Source: Folioceros fuciformis
Lineage: Eukaryota; Anthocerotophyta; Anthocerotopsida; Anthocerotales
Length of the DNA stretch: 64,000 bases
Direction: 5' to 3'
Assembly (NCBI GenBank): GCA_049999805.1
Contig: JBNGIO010006379.1
Span: 713,414-777,413 of the forward strand
Positions within the stretch are counted from its first letter, which is position 1, and each line of letters opens with the position of its first letter. The position numbers were made by a program, and so were the translations under genes. Shown here one piece after another: positions 55,116 through 64,000 of this stretch. A model generated the notes under the pieces. That model worked only from the letters and a program-made list of their open reading frames with translations, had not been told where the DNA came from and ran no database searches.

Positions 55116-57564
55116 ATGGAGCCGGAGGTGAAGGAGAGCTCCAGTCCGAGCCCGCCCCGGCCCCTGCTTGATGCCGGCACCGGTACAGGAGACGCGGACG
55201 CGGACTTGGAGGCGGACGAGGCGGACGCGTCTGGAGCTGCGGCAGGGGCAGGGGGGTCGGGGACCAGGCGCGGCACAGGTACTGGTAGCGGCAGCGCCAG
55301 GAGGCGACGCGCCAGACCCGTAAGTACAAGCAGCAGCAGGAGCAGGAGAGGCATGGCCGCCATGGCGGCTGCCGCCGCCGCGGCCTCCGCCGTGTCTGCT
55401 CCTGCTGCCGTTTCTGGCTCTGGTGCAGGCAAAGGAGCAGCAGCAGGAACAGGGTCAGGAGCGGGGTCAGGGTCAGCGTCAGGGTCGGGAGCAGCAGCTG
55501 CAGCAGCAGCAGGAGCTTCGTCTTCTTCCGCACAGCCGCAGCAGCAGCCGGCGCACGGCTTCCACCGGCGGGGGCAGGACTGGTTCTACACCACAGGGCT
55601 GCCTTCGGATGTGGTGATCGAGGTAGACGATGTGAGTTTCCATCTCCACAAGTTCCCGCTGCTGGCGAGGTCGGCCAAATTGGCGGACATGGTGTCTCGG
55701 CACGGCGAGGGCAAGTGCGTGCTGCAGCTGGAGGACATCCCCGGGGGCGCGCACGCCTTCGAGGTCTGCGCCAAGTTCTGCTACGGCGTGCGGGTGGAGC
55801 TGGCGGCAGGGAACGTTCCGGCTGTCTTCTGCGCGGCGGACTGGCTCCTGATGACGGAGGAGGTGGCGGAGGGGAATCTGGTGGCCAAGGCGGACGCATT
55901 TCTGGACCAGGTGGTGCTGCGGAGCTGGAGGGACTCGGTGCGGGCGCTGCATGCCTGCCAGGCTCCCAATCTCGCGCCGCACGCGGAACGGCTGGGGATT
56001 GTGAGGAAGTGTGTGGACGCTTTGGCGGCCAGGGCGTGCGCGGATCCGGGGGTGCTGGAGCAGCAGCAGCCCACCAGTCCCGGGGGAAGCATTCTGTGGA
56101 ACGGGATCAGCACGGGCGCGGTGCGAGCCGGAGGCATGGCGGGAGGGCTCGGGGCCGCGGACTGGTGGTACTCGGATCTCGCTACCCTGCACCTGCATTT
56201 CTATGAACAGGTGATCTCGGCGTTGCAGGCTAAGGGGATGCGGGCACAGAGCGTGGCGGGGGCCGTGGTTCACTACGCTAAAAAGAATCTCCCGGGGCTG
56301 CAAAAGCGGCACGCCGCGTCCGGGAATCTGAGCGCGGAGAGCGGGAAGCTGCTGGCCATCGGGGGCGCCGGAGGCGTTGGGGAGCCGGACCCCAAGCTGC
56401 TGCTGGAGACGCTTGAGAGGTTGCTGCCGATGCAGAAGGGAGTGTGTTCTTGCAGGTTTCTGTTCGGAATGTTGCGGAGCTCCATGATTCTGGGAGCTAG
56501 TCCGCTATGCAAGAGCAGTCTTGAGAGGCGGATCGGGTTGCAGCTGGAGCAAGCGACGCTGGATGATCTTTTGATGCCCAACTACAGTTACTCTGTGGAG
56601 ACGCTGTACGATGTGGAGACGGTGCAGCGGATTCTGGACCACTTCCTGCTGCTGGACCAGGCGGCGCAGCCGTTGCAGGAAAGTGGGGCGTCGCCGTTGG
56701 GGGGGCAAGNNNNNNNNNNNNNNNNNNNNNNNNNNNNNNNNNNNNNNNNNNNNNNNNNNNNNNNNNNNNNNNNNNNNNNNNNNNNNNNNNNNNNNNNNNN
56801 NNNNNNNNNCCCCGTCGCTCAACCCCGTCTTCATCGTAGCCAAGCTGCTGGACGTGTACCTGGCGGAGGTGGCGCCGGACGTGAATCTCAAGCCTGCCAA
56901 GTTCCAGGCGCTGGCGGAGGCGCTGCCGGACTACGCCAGGCTCATGGACGACGGGCTGTACAGGGCAGTGGACATCTACCTCAAGGCGCACCCCTGGCTC
57001 ATGGAGCACGAGCGGGAGCGGCTGTGCCGGGTGATGGACTGCCAGAAACTGTCACTAGAGGCGTGCACTCACGCGGCGCAGAATGAGCGGCTCCCGCTGC
57101 GGGTCGTGGTGCAGGTGCTCTTCTTCGAGCAGCTGCAGCTGCGCACCGCCATAGCCGGCTGCTTTCATGTGGCGGACCCGGCTGAGCAAAACAGTCGCCC
57201 CAGCTACCGGTCCAACCCGGGCGGGGATCTCAGCGGGAACATTTTGGGGCCCGGGATTGCTCCTGCTCCCCAAGCCGGCGCTGGGGGCCCCTGGGCGAAC
57301 GTGGTCAGGGAGAATCAGGTGCTCAAGGTGGATATGGACAAGATGAGGGCTAGGGTGCATGATCTGGAGAGGGAATGTGCGCACATGCGGACGGAGATTC
57401 AGAAGCTGGGCAAGAGCAAGCGCAGGGTCTTCAAGTCCTTCGATCTGACCAAGCTGGGATGCAGTAGGCAGGCGGATTCAGGTCTGGACTCCGAGTTGGG
57501 CACGGGGATTGAGCATCCGCCCTTCCCCAAGCCCCACAGAAGGCACAATACAGCTCTGTCCTAG
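55116..57564 (+). CDS. NPH3-family BTB protein (NPH3/RPT2-like), split by gap
   Basis: Coding sequence spans 55116..56709, a 100-N gap, then 56810..57564. After a Ser/Gly/Ala-rich N-terminus comes FYTTGLPSDVVIEVDDVSFHLHKFPLLA, the N-terminal BTB strand/helix of NRL proteins. The NPH3 domain has ADWWYSDLATLHLHFYEQVI, GAVVHYAKKNLPG, LPMQKGVCSCRFLFGMLR, then after the gap VAKLLDVYLAEVAPDVNL and PDYARLMDDGLYRAVDIYLKAHPWL, which carries the family's conserved tyrosine. A coiled coil (ENQVLKVDMDKMRARVHDLE) and a basic helix KSKRRVFKSFDLTKL follow, and the end HRRHNTALS resembles the C-terminal 14-3-3 site of NPH3. Family members link phototropins and CUL3 in blue-light signalling and auxin transport. 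The reading frame shifts across the gap, so the gap size is artificial. A 216-bp in-frame intron candidate lies at 55320-55535. Confidence 0.93.
56710..56809. other. assembly gap (100 N) inside the NPH3 gene
   Basis: Exactly 100 N. The coding frame before the gap and the one after it differ by one base, so the missing length is not 100; any true insert must be a multiple of three to keep the protein intact. Confidence 0.93.
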
Positions 57565-58376
57565 CCTACAAGTTTTCACCCAGCGTTTCCTTTCCGTCTT
57601 TTTCTTTTGGTGGCATACGGAGGTTCGTTTGGCCTGGATTCCTCCTCCGCTGCCCGCCGTCTCCTTTGATATTTATTGTAGCATATCATGCACTAGTGCG
57701 CAGCTGCTGCAAGCGGGACCATCCCAGTCGCTAGTGTCTTGTCATTGGAGCCCAAGTGTACAATAATATTGATTGTCCCATTTTGGACCGATTGTGAAAC
57801 ATGCCCACCAGTTTGCTCCGAGGCATTGGAAGAAGAATCTGTCCTAGCAACTTGCTGGATGAAGGCGTCCAATCCATCTTTTATCTTCTGTTGGTACACT
57901 CACTTTGCATATATCCTTGACACTCACTTAGCATATATCCTTGGCCCGCCTGGTTCTCCTCAACGGCACGTAGGAGTAATGGTTGCAGCTAACTGTGGGT
58001 TGAGTGCACCAGCTGCCCAAAGGTACCGGCAATCAAATTACTGAACGTTTCGCACTCGGCAGACCGTGGGTCTTACGTATATGTCAACGGCTTTCATCGT
58101 TCTCAAGTTCCCTCAACGGTTCTACTTTCAAAAGGGTTGCACATTACTACAGCAAAATCTACCGTACCTTCAATCACGACTCAAATCCTCATGTACTCTA
58201 AGTCCGTTGTCAAGCTCTAATTAGAGAGCTCATGTCTGATGGAGGCTTCATGTCGCAACAGCATGATAGTTTAAAGAAGACAAGCCATTAATTAAGATAT
58301 TCTAGCAATGTGGTTCTCCTTTGAAATCATGCTTTAGTGCATGCCAGGTGGTGTGTTTGTCTAACATCCACCGCTT
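57565..58376. other. convergent 3' regions, no gene
   Basis: The stretch lies between the stop codons of the NPH3-family gene (57564) and TRAPPC5 (58377). Small frames are unrecognised. The repeated phrase CACTCACTT.GCATATATCCTTG occurs twice at 57897-57942. Confidence 0.45.
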
Positions 58377-59771
58377 TCAGCCTAACCTAGCTTCTCTTTG
58401 CAGCACCTGCAGGAAACGAAAACAAGGTCAATTATCCGATGTTGAAGTTGCCCTAGACTACCACTTTGCCTACCTGAAGCCTGTCAGTCAACAATATCAT
58501 TGTGACAAGAGTAGCCAATTCGCACGTCAGCCTGTACCTCTTCAGCAAACTTTATAAGAATGGTTGTTCGAGGCCGCGGCTGGCCCTCTACAGCAACAAA
58601 ATGTGCAGTGACTCTTGCTGGAAAGCCTGCACCGTCTAATACTCCCTGCGAAAATCAATGGGTCGAAATTAGAGATGCCCTTGTCGAGGTTTGCAAGAAG
58701 AAGGGTTTGGTCCAGAAAACAGTTTCTGTTAACAACCTTTACCACCCCAGCAACGAAGGCACCACAGTTGAAAGCTCCCATGTCCTTCGGAACCGATATA
58801 TACCTACCGTGTGCGGTAGAGGATATTAGGATACGGGTAGACACAGGCATGAGATTAGGTATGCCGCAAACTACACACAAATACCATACTTGTTGACGAG
58901 CAATTCCTTTTCACTGATCATGTACTCGTCCTCATGTTCCGTGCCTTTCTCCAGGGAATCAGCAACCTGCATCGAGGGATCAGTATGCTTACCAAGAATA
59001 CCAAACCATACATACCTACTAATGTCTGACATAATCCGGCTAACGATGCCAAAATATTTGGAAGACTAACATCAGGTAGCTGCCCACCTTCCCAAACAAA
59101 GCCTTCCACACTGTGCTGTGGACAAAAGAAAGAATGCCCAGTAGCCTTGTTTCTCTCCTATTTCCCTGTTCGATCCAGCGACAGGTTAATCACAATGCTG
59201 TGAAGCAGGATTGTCTGATTCACCTGGAATACGGATGTTGCTGACCTTGTCCCTGTGACATAGCAGCTCCAGCATTCTCAATCCAACCCCATAGCCAGCA
59301 TCTTCCAGCCTGCCCTTCACGTCAAAGAACAGCATGAGTCAACAACAAGTGCTAGCAAATTTAGGCTTCCGGCAACAGGCTACAAGACATTGCAATTGCC
59401 TTACAAACTGGAGGCGTCAAGGTTAGAAGTCCTTTGCGATCCTAATTCTGTAATTCGACGTGCTCGAGTGTCAAAGCTAACCACTGACAAAACATTCAGC
59501 TGGATGAAATACCTGCGTTCCAATTCGGTGATGTTGTCCACCCGTGTCTGGTTATACTGGACAAGCTCCGAGAAGAGGAAGGAGAAGACGCTCAAGCTCA
59601 CCTGACCCACAAGGGTACCAAAACATGATATCTCTTCTTCCCTGAAGGTGACTCTAGCGCTGAAGCAAAGGTGACGGACTCGAGCAACGGCGAGCTCACC
59701 TCAGTCTTGCCCTTGCCGAGCGGTCTGTCAACGACATTGACATACTGCTTGGACCTGCCCACTCCTATCAT
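58377..59771 (-). CDS. TRAPPC5: TRAPP complex subunit TRAPPC5 (Trs31)
   Basis: Eight exons: 59700..59771, 59513..59601, 59246..59309, 59088..59165, 58890..58966, 58737..58803, 58538..58645 and 58377..58406. All junctions are GT-AG and phases close, giving 194 aa, the normal Trs31 length. The start [18 protein letters not shown] is characteristic. Then [80 protein letters not shown] and [19 protein letters not shown], the Bet3-fold core. The protein ends with VLQREARLG. It is a core subunit of the TRAPP tethering complex and Rab exchange factor in ER-Golgi traffic. It starts head to head with USB1, 127 bp away. Confidence 0.94.
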
Positions 59772-59898
59772 TTCCCCTGTGCTGTGCGATAGACTCGCAG
59801 GCTGTGGCCACGGCTGGCGTGGCGGATCGAAGGTTGGCAAGCCGGAGTCGGAGTAACCCCTGAGAATGAGATAGGGTTTCACAAAACTCCGCCGATCG
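59772..59898. promoter_or_regulatory. 127-bp bidirectional promoter, TRAPPC5 / USB1
   Basis: The only sequence between the start codons of two divergent genes, so both 5' UTRs and core promoters must fit here or extend into the genes. No TATA-like motif was obvious. Confidence 0.55.
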
Positions 59899-61174
59899 AT
59901 GGAGGCGCTGCAGGTGTATGCATCCGACTCGGATACTGATGGCGAGGATGTTGCTTTGCCTCCTCCAGACGAGCTTCTCCGTTCCTTGCCCTCCACAAGT
60001 AAGCTTGTCTTAGAGCTTGGGGTACAGCACGAGCGATAGTGTTTGGTTCACATGTGGTTTTGCGCAGGCGCAGATTTGGCCATCTCCGGAGGTAAAGTTC
60101 GGAATTTTCCTCATGTGAAAGGCAACTACGCTCTTCATGTCTACGTTCCAGGTATTTCATGTGATGTTTTGGAGCAGGTGCAGGTGGTGTGGAGGGGTTC
60201 TGCATTCTCCCCTAGTAGTCTGAAGGAGGATTGATCTCCTTGTTCTGGAACTGGGCCCGCAGTTGGTCTGCCGACTTTTGCCAGGATGAAGCTGCGGCCA
60301 TGCATGAAGAAAGCAGCTGTGCTGTTTCCAGATTTGCTATCCATGGAGGATGAGTCTGTGCGAGCTGGTGATGGCCAGGAGATTGCTCTGTGCAACGAAT
60401 ACCACATCAGCCTTGGAAGGACTGTGCCAATCCGCGTTCATCAGATAGATTCGATAGTGCAGATGCTGCGCCGCAAGTTTTCCAGCCAGAGAAGGTGTGC
60501 TCTTGATGTGGAACTTGTTCGGAGTTTGTTGTTTCTGGCAGTTTTACAAGTTTTCCGTTTGGGTAAGGCTTGTACCGTTGTGTGATTCAGCACAACAGGT
60601 ACGGCATAGAGTTTGGTATCTGGGAGGCATTCATCAACGACGAGCGGACTAGATCATTCCTAGCACTCGAAGCGGTTGCAGCTGGTGTTACCGAGGTACC
60701 AGTGACTGCCTGTGATCCCATTCTGTGCACAACTTATGTTTCCATGTCCCAGCTGCGAAGAAGTGGAAGTTGTGACTGACTTGTGGTGTGAGCAGGTAAA
60801 ACAGCAAGTTCTCCTGGTAGATGAAGTCTACAAACTCCACAAACTTCCTCCCTTCTACAAGGTAATGTGGATGTGCCATTCTGGCAGTTCCTGGACGTTC
60901 TATGGATATGTCCTTCCTACAACTTTCACTCATCCCGTGGTGTGATGTTTCGGAGAAGCAGGACCCTCGACCGCACATCTCTCTGGCATGGGTTTCTGGC
61001 GATGAGCTGACTCGACTTAGAAGAGTTACCGAGCAACTCAACAAACTCACGGAAAAGGATGGACAGTCCACACTCATGCAACGGTGGTCATCCCAAGTGA
61101 CAAGAGTAGAATGCAAAGTAGGTCAGAGAGTGTACTCTGTGTGGACGTCTGGCGCTGCTGGACCAAGCACGTAA
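59899..61174 (+). CDS. USB1: U6 snRNA phosphodiesterase USB1/MPN1
   Basis: Six exons: 59899..59998, 60068..60151, 60263..60494, 60599..60695, 60796..60861 and 60962..61174. They are GT-AG with closing phases, giving 263 aa. The N-terminus MEALQVYASDSDTDGED is acidic, as in other USB1 proteins. Family blocks: VRNFPHVKGNYALHVYVP, the first catalytic EYHISLGRTVPIRVHQID, DERTRSFLALEA, VDEVYKLHKLPPFYKDPR and the second catalytic RPHISLAW. The two H-x-S motifs define this 2H phosphoesterase. It trims the oligo(U) tail of U6 snRNA and leaves a terminal phosphate, stabilising U6 in the nucleus. Confidence 0.93.
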
Positions 61175-62924
61175 GGATTAGGTCTGAAGCTTCTGTCCAC
61201 GAATGCATCACCCATGTCCTAAACAAACACACGGATCGGGGCTTTGACAGGACGAGGCTTGTATGTAATGAGAAGGATCTGCCGTGCAGCCAGGATTCTC
61301 ACCTTTCCCCTGCTCGTCGCAATAAAGTAGAGAGCTCAATCCCTTTAAAACTGGGTCCCTTCCCCGTGACTCGTACCTTTCTGTGAGCCCTGCGACCTCC
61401 TTTACAGCATATCTACATACAATATGCCTCTGCATGAGCTTCCGCTTTTGACCGTCGAAGACCAAGAATTCCTCGACTGGTGTGCGGCAGAGGCAGAGCG
61501 TTTATTGTAGAATAAGACTCCTTCTAATCCGGGGCAAATGATCATGTGTTTGACATGTTCGCAGCAGGGTTGAGCACATGGAGTAGTGCTAATCCAGCGA
61601 CCCCGATTAACAGCGTGAACGCAGGCTTTGCGATAGGAGAGGCCGGCAAAGATGTTCCTGTCAGAACGAGGATGATTGCACATGTACACACTTTCTTGAC
61701 CTGGGTTCCGCACTGGGATTCTGGAAGCGGTGGCAAATGATCCGGGCGATCACAATTGGGTACAGTCTGTTGGGATTTGCGTTCAATGCGCATAATCAGG
61801 AGCTGGGTATAAAAGGCTGTAAGTAATGGCCACTCTGGACTTGGATTGCAACTTGCCAGTGCAGAGCTGACAGGCATTCGTCATCACAGTGGAAGATTTG
61901 ACAGTCGTCATGGTCCCGCGACAGGGTGGCTCACCTTCCTAGCAGGCGGCAGTTGACGCGCTTGGGCGATAGATCCAGATGGAGAAGCCCCACGACCCAG
62001 TTAGGGCCGGCCGGGAGACGCTACCGGTAGGTCGGCTAGGCCGGGCCGGGCCGAGCTGGGCTGGGCCAGCCCAGCCTAGCCCAGGCCGACCGGGTCCTGT
62101 CCCCGCACATTCCTTCCTGTTATCTGCCAGAGTGTTCCAGCTTCCAACTACCCCGAGCGAGACGAGTGTCAGCGAGTAGACGACTAGTCGGGAGTCGCGC
62201 GAAGTGGTCGTGATGCGCGAATCGTAACTCTCGATTCGTGTGGACGAATCGGCCAAGAATGGCGTGCCGGACGCGGGCGAGGGAGAGAGAGAGCAGTGCA
62301 GTGCTGTGGCGCACGCTCGTGCGTGCCACAGGAATGTCCCCCGCAATTCTGCGGGTTTCCTGCATTGTATCTTTCTCCTGCTCCGGCTCCGACTGTCCGC
62401 GTCTCCGCAGGCTCTTGTGCTGCGCTGCCACCTGTAGCGTGCGCTGCGCCCGTTCCTGTTCTGGGGTGCCCGCAACCTGCGCTGCCGCTGACCGGTGAGC
62501 TGGGTTCGTGGGGGACGCTCAAGAAGGATCTGTATGTGGCTTTCCAGGCGCACTCTGGCTTGGGGTGGTCAATTCCAGCTCCCTGGCCGCTGGTTTTGCT
62601 TTGCTTCCAGTGAAGTAGGCTGAGAGCCGATCTGGTGACGGCTTTCTGGATGCTGCGCTTGGACGGAAATCTGGTCTCTCTTGCTTGCGCGTTGAAGATT
62701 TGAATTTTTGGGTTGTTGTTTGTGGGAGGTTGCAGCTGGTGGTGATGCTGGAGGACATGTTTTGTGCCAAAGAGCGGTGGAGGGGAGGAGACGGTGACGT
62801 GGGATTTTCGGCTTTGGTTCGGAGATCTCGAGGGTAGGGGGCTGGAAGGAGGTGGTGGTGGAGGGGAGAAGTGGGGGGAGAGGGGCGGAAGAAAAGGGGG
62901 TGCGCTGGAGGTTATGTGGTGGCC
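61175..62924. promoter_or_regulatory. USB1 3' region and upstream region of the BTB gene
   Basis: No firm gene. A minus-strand frame at 61542-61877 is listed separately as weak. Sequence from 62.0 kb is GC-rich, with a GGGCCGG run and an inverted GCTGGGCT/AGCCCAGC repeat near 62055-62075. The 62820-62900 part is G-rich (GGAGGTGG and GGGGAGA units) and lies just before the BTB gene start, so it is likely 5' UTR. Confidence 0.35.
61542..61877 (-). CDS. possible small membrane protein (weak)
   Basis: A 111-codon minus-strand frame ends with a convincing hydrophobic helix (AFTLLIGVAGLALLHVL) before NPAANMSNT. The N-terminal half is ordinary and unrecognised. No splice partners were identified. 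It could be a chance frame opposite untranslated sequence. Confidence 0.18.
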   Translation of the reverse strand: MPVSSALASCNPSPEWPLLTAFYTQLLIMRIERKSQQTVPNCDRPDHLPPLPESQCGTQVKKVCTCAIILVLTGTSLPASPIAKPAFTLLIGVAGLALLHVLNPAANMSNT

Positions 62925-64000
62925 ATGTCTCATGACCGCGTCACGCTTAATGTGGGAGGAAAGATATTTGTGACCAGCCGTGCTACAATTGCTAATGCGG
63001 GGAGGAACTCTATGTTGGCTGCTATGATCGATTCCTCATGGCAGACCTCGGGGCAGCCGAGCTGTCAAAGTGGGGAGTTTTTCATCGACAGAAATCCAGA
63101 CTATTTTTCTGTGCTGCTGGATCTTTTGAGGACGGAAGAGCTGCATATCCCTCCTGGCATGTCGGAGAAGGCCCTGTACCGTGAGGCTCTGTACTACGGC
63201 GTTCTGGACCATGTTCGGGGTGCCAAGTCTGAAGCTTTGGATGGGAACCGGTTGACGCGCATTGCCTCCGTCAGGGGGTGTGCCACAGGAGATGGAACGG
63301 CCATCAAGGCCAACAGTGAGGGAGGGTGTTGTGTGGCGCATGGATCAATGGTGCATGTGTATGACTGGACGTTGCAGCAGCAGGCTCCTCTGAATCTGGA
63401 TTACATGAACGTCAACGACGTGGACTTCATGGGTCCTCAGAGAGTGGTGATTGGCACCTGCGAGCGGAGCGAAACGCTGGGGGGCATGGCGTCCTTCGAT
63501 GTGGGCACTGGGGAGATCGTGCATAGATACAAGGTGAGCCATGATGGACACAGCAAAAACTTTACGGCAAGTGCGCTGGCCAGCAGCGAAGGGAAGCATC
63601 TCTTTGCTAGTTGCAGAGGCCGAAGCAACGAGCATGGCATTGGGATTTGGGACCAGACCACGGGACAGCAGGTTCATTTCATGTACGAAGGAGTGTGGCC
63701 TTTGGGGCTTGCAAGCAAGCTGCAATGGCTACCCCAGAGTAAGCTCTTGATGGTGGCAACCCTGTACCCCAGTGATGACAGCTTTATTAGCCTTGTAGAT
63801 CCTAGAGCAAAGCACAAAGTGTGGTCCTGGACGGACTCGGACGGCGCCATCCTAGGAGTTCCTGACGAAAAGGTTGTTATGGACGCTGTGGCCATGGAGG
63901 AGTGTTCCGCGATCTGTGTGGTGAACCAGTTTTATCACTTGGGCTTCATTGATGCCAGAGCTGGCCACACCCATGGCCTGAGGTGGGACCATCGTGGCCA
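62925..64000 (+). CDS. BTB/POZ (KCTD-type T1) protein with WD-like C-terminal part, partial
   Basis: An open frame of at least 358 codons runs off the window's right edge with no stop or splice seen. The start GCCATGTCTCATGACCGC is in good context. The first 100 residues are a T1-type BTB: RVTLNVGGKIFVTSRATI, FFIDRNPDYFSVLLDLLRT, and ALYREALYYGVLDHV. The rest is a beta-propeller-like region with repeated hydrophobic-Asp blades (VHVYDWTLQQ, MASFDVGTGEIVHRYK, GIGIWDQTTGQQVHFM, FISLVDPRAKHKVWSW, LGFIDARAGHT). This matches plant BTB proteins of the At2g24240/At4g30940 type. Such proteins are candidate CUL3 substrate adaptors; the target is unknown. Confidence 0.9.
   Translation, partial: MSHDRVTLNVGGKIFVTSRATIANAGRNSMLAAMIDSSWQTSGQPSCQSGEFFIDRNPDYFSVLLDLLRTEELHIPPGMSEKALYREALYYGVLDHVRGAKSEALDGNRLTRIASVRGCATGDGTAIKANSEGGCCVAHGSMVHVYDWTLQQQAPLNLDYMNVNDVDFMGPQRVVIGTCERSETLGGMASFDVGTGEIVHRYKVSHDGHSKNFTASALASSEGKHLFASCRGRSNEHGIGIWDQTTGQQVHFMYEGVWPLGLASKLQWLPQSKLLMVATLYPSDDSFISLVDPRAKHKVWSWTDSDGAILGVPDEKVVMDAVAMEECSAICVVNQFYHLGFIDARAGHTHGLRWDHRG

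Noticed and set aside
54508-55899. 463-codon minus-strand frame rich in Pro/Arg/Ser
   Set aside because: It lies opposite the NPH3 gene's GC-rich upstream and N-terminal sequence; its composition is what the complement of Gly/Ala/Arg codons gives, and it has no recognisable domain.
1-64000. CRISPR arrays, prophage, bacterial defence islands or operons
   Set aside because: The window is eukaryotic nuclear DNA with spliced genes; no spaced direct-repeat array or phage gene set was seen. The tandem repeats at 42.7-44.6 kb have no unique spacers.
1-64000. tRNA, rRNA or snRNA genes
   Set aside because: I looked for cloverleaf-type box A/box B sequences and conserved rRNA stretches and saw none that I could support by eye; a covariance-model scan would be decisive.

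Overview
This is a nuclear chromosome segment from a streptophyte plant. The evidence is spliceosomal genes throughout (GT-AG introns, mostly about 70-190 bp) and plant-type proteins: a VIPP1 with a plastid-transit-like N-terminus, an NPH3/BTB signalling protein, an IBR1-like peroxisomal reductase, a plant-type SPX protein, ITPK and isopentenyl phosphate kinase. Short introns, close gene spacing and mixed base composition suggest a compact genome such as a bryophyte, lycophyte or charophyte alga. I cannot name the species. Two 100-base N runs show it is a scaffold.

Layout: 0.8-2.3 kb, conserved plant membrane protein (-); 3.3-4.4 kb, YIP1-family Golgi protein (+); 4.8-6.6 kb, VIPP1/PspA (-); 6.9-9.1 kb, isopentenyl phosphate kinase (+); 9.9-10.5 kb, weak coding candidate (-); 11.5-13.7 kb, proline-transporter-like permease (+), tail to tail with FolD (-, 13.8-15.2 kb); 15.6-17.8 kb, plastid PNPOx-like FMN-barrel protein (-); 18.1-19.4 kb, AT-rich island; 20.6-22.0 kb, SPX protein (-); 25.0-25.9 kb, Bet1-like SNARE (+); 26.1-28.0 kb, dCMP deaminase (-); 28.3-30.1 kb, a decayed partial copy of RPA1; 30.8-35.5 kb, TAF4 (+); 35.8-38.0 kb, unknown disordered protein (+); 39.8-42.1 kb, RPA1 (-); 42.4-45.8 kb, AT-rich tandem-repeat block; 46.8-47.8 kb, intronless ITPK (+); 48.8-52.1 kb, DUS3 (-); 52.5-54.0 kb, IBR1-like SDR (+); 55.1-57.6 kb, NPH3/BTB (+, interrupted by a gap); 58.4-59.8 kb, TRAPPC5 (-), head to head with USB1 (+, 59.9-61.2 kb); 62.9 kb to the end, KCTD-type BTB protein (+, cut by the window edge).

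Most of the multi-exon models were rebuilt by hand from splice sites, reading phase and remembered family similarity. Those genes are mainly housekeeping: vesicle traffic (YIP1, Bet1-like, TRAPPC5), RNA processing and modification (USB1, DUS3), transcription (TAF4), DNA replication (RPA1), nucleotide and folate metabolism (dCMP deaminase, FolD), and inositol-pyrophosphate/phosphate signalling (SPX, ITPK). There is no operon logic, and I see no CRISPR array, prophage or obviously new multi-gene system. The most unusual items are the RPA1 duplication and decay, the short N-terminus of the intact RPA1, two GC-AG introns, an exitron candidate in the NPH3 gene and the repeat-rich island.
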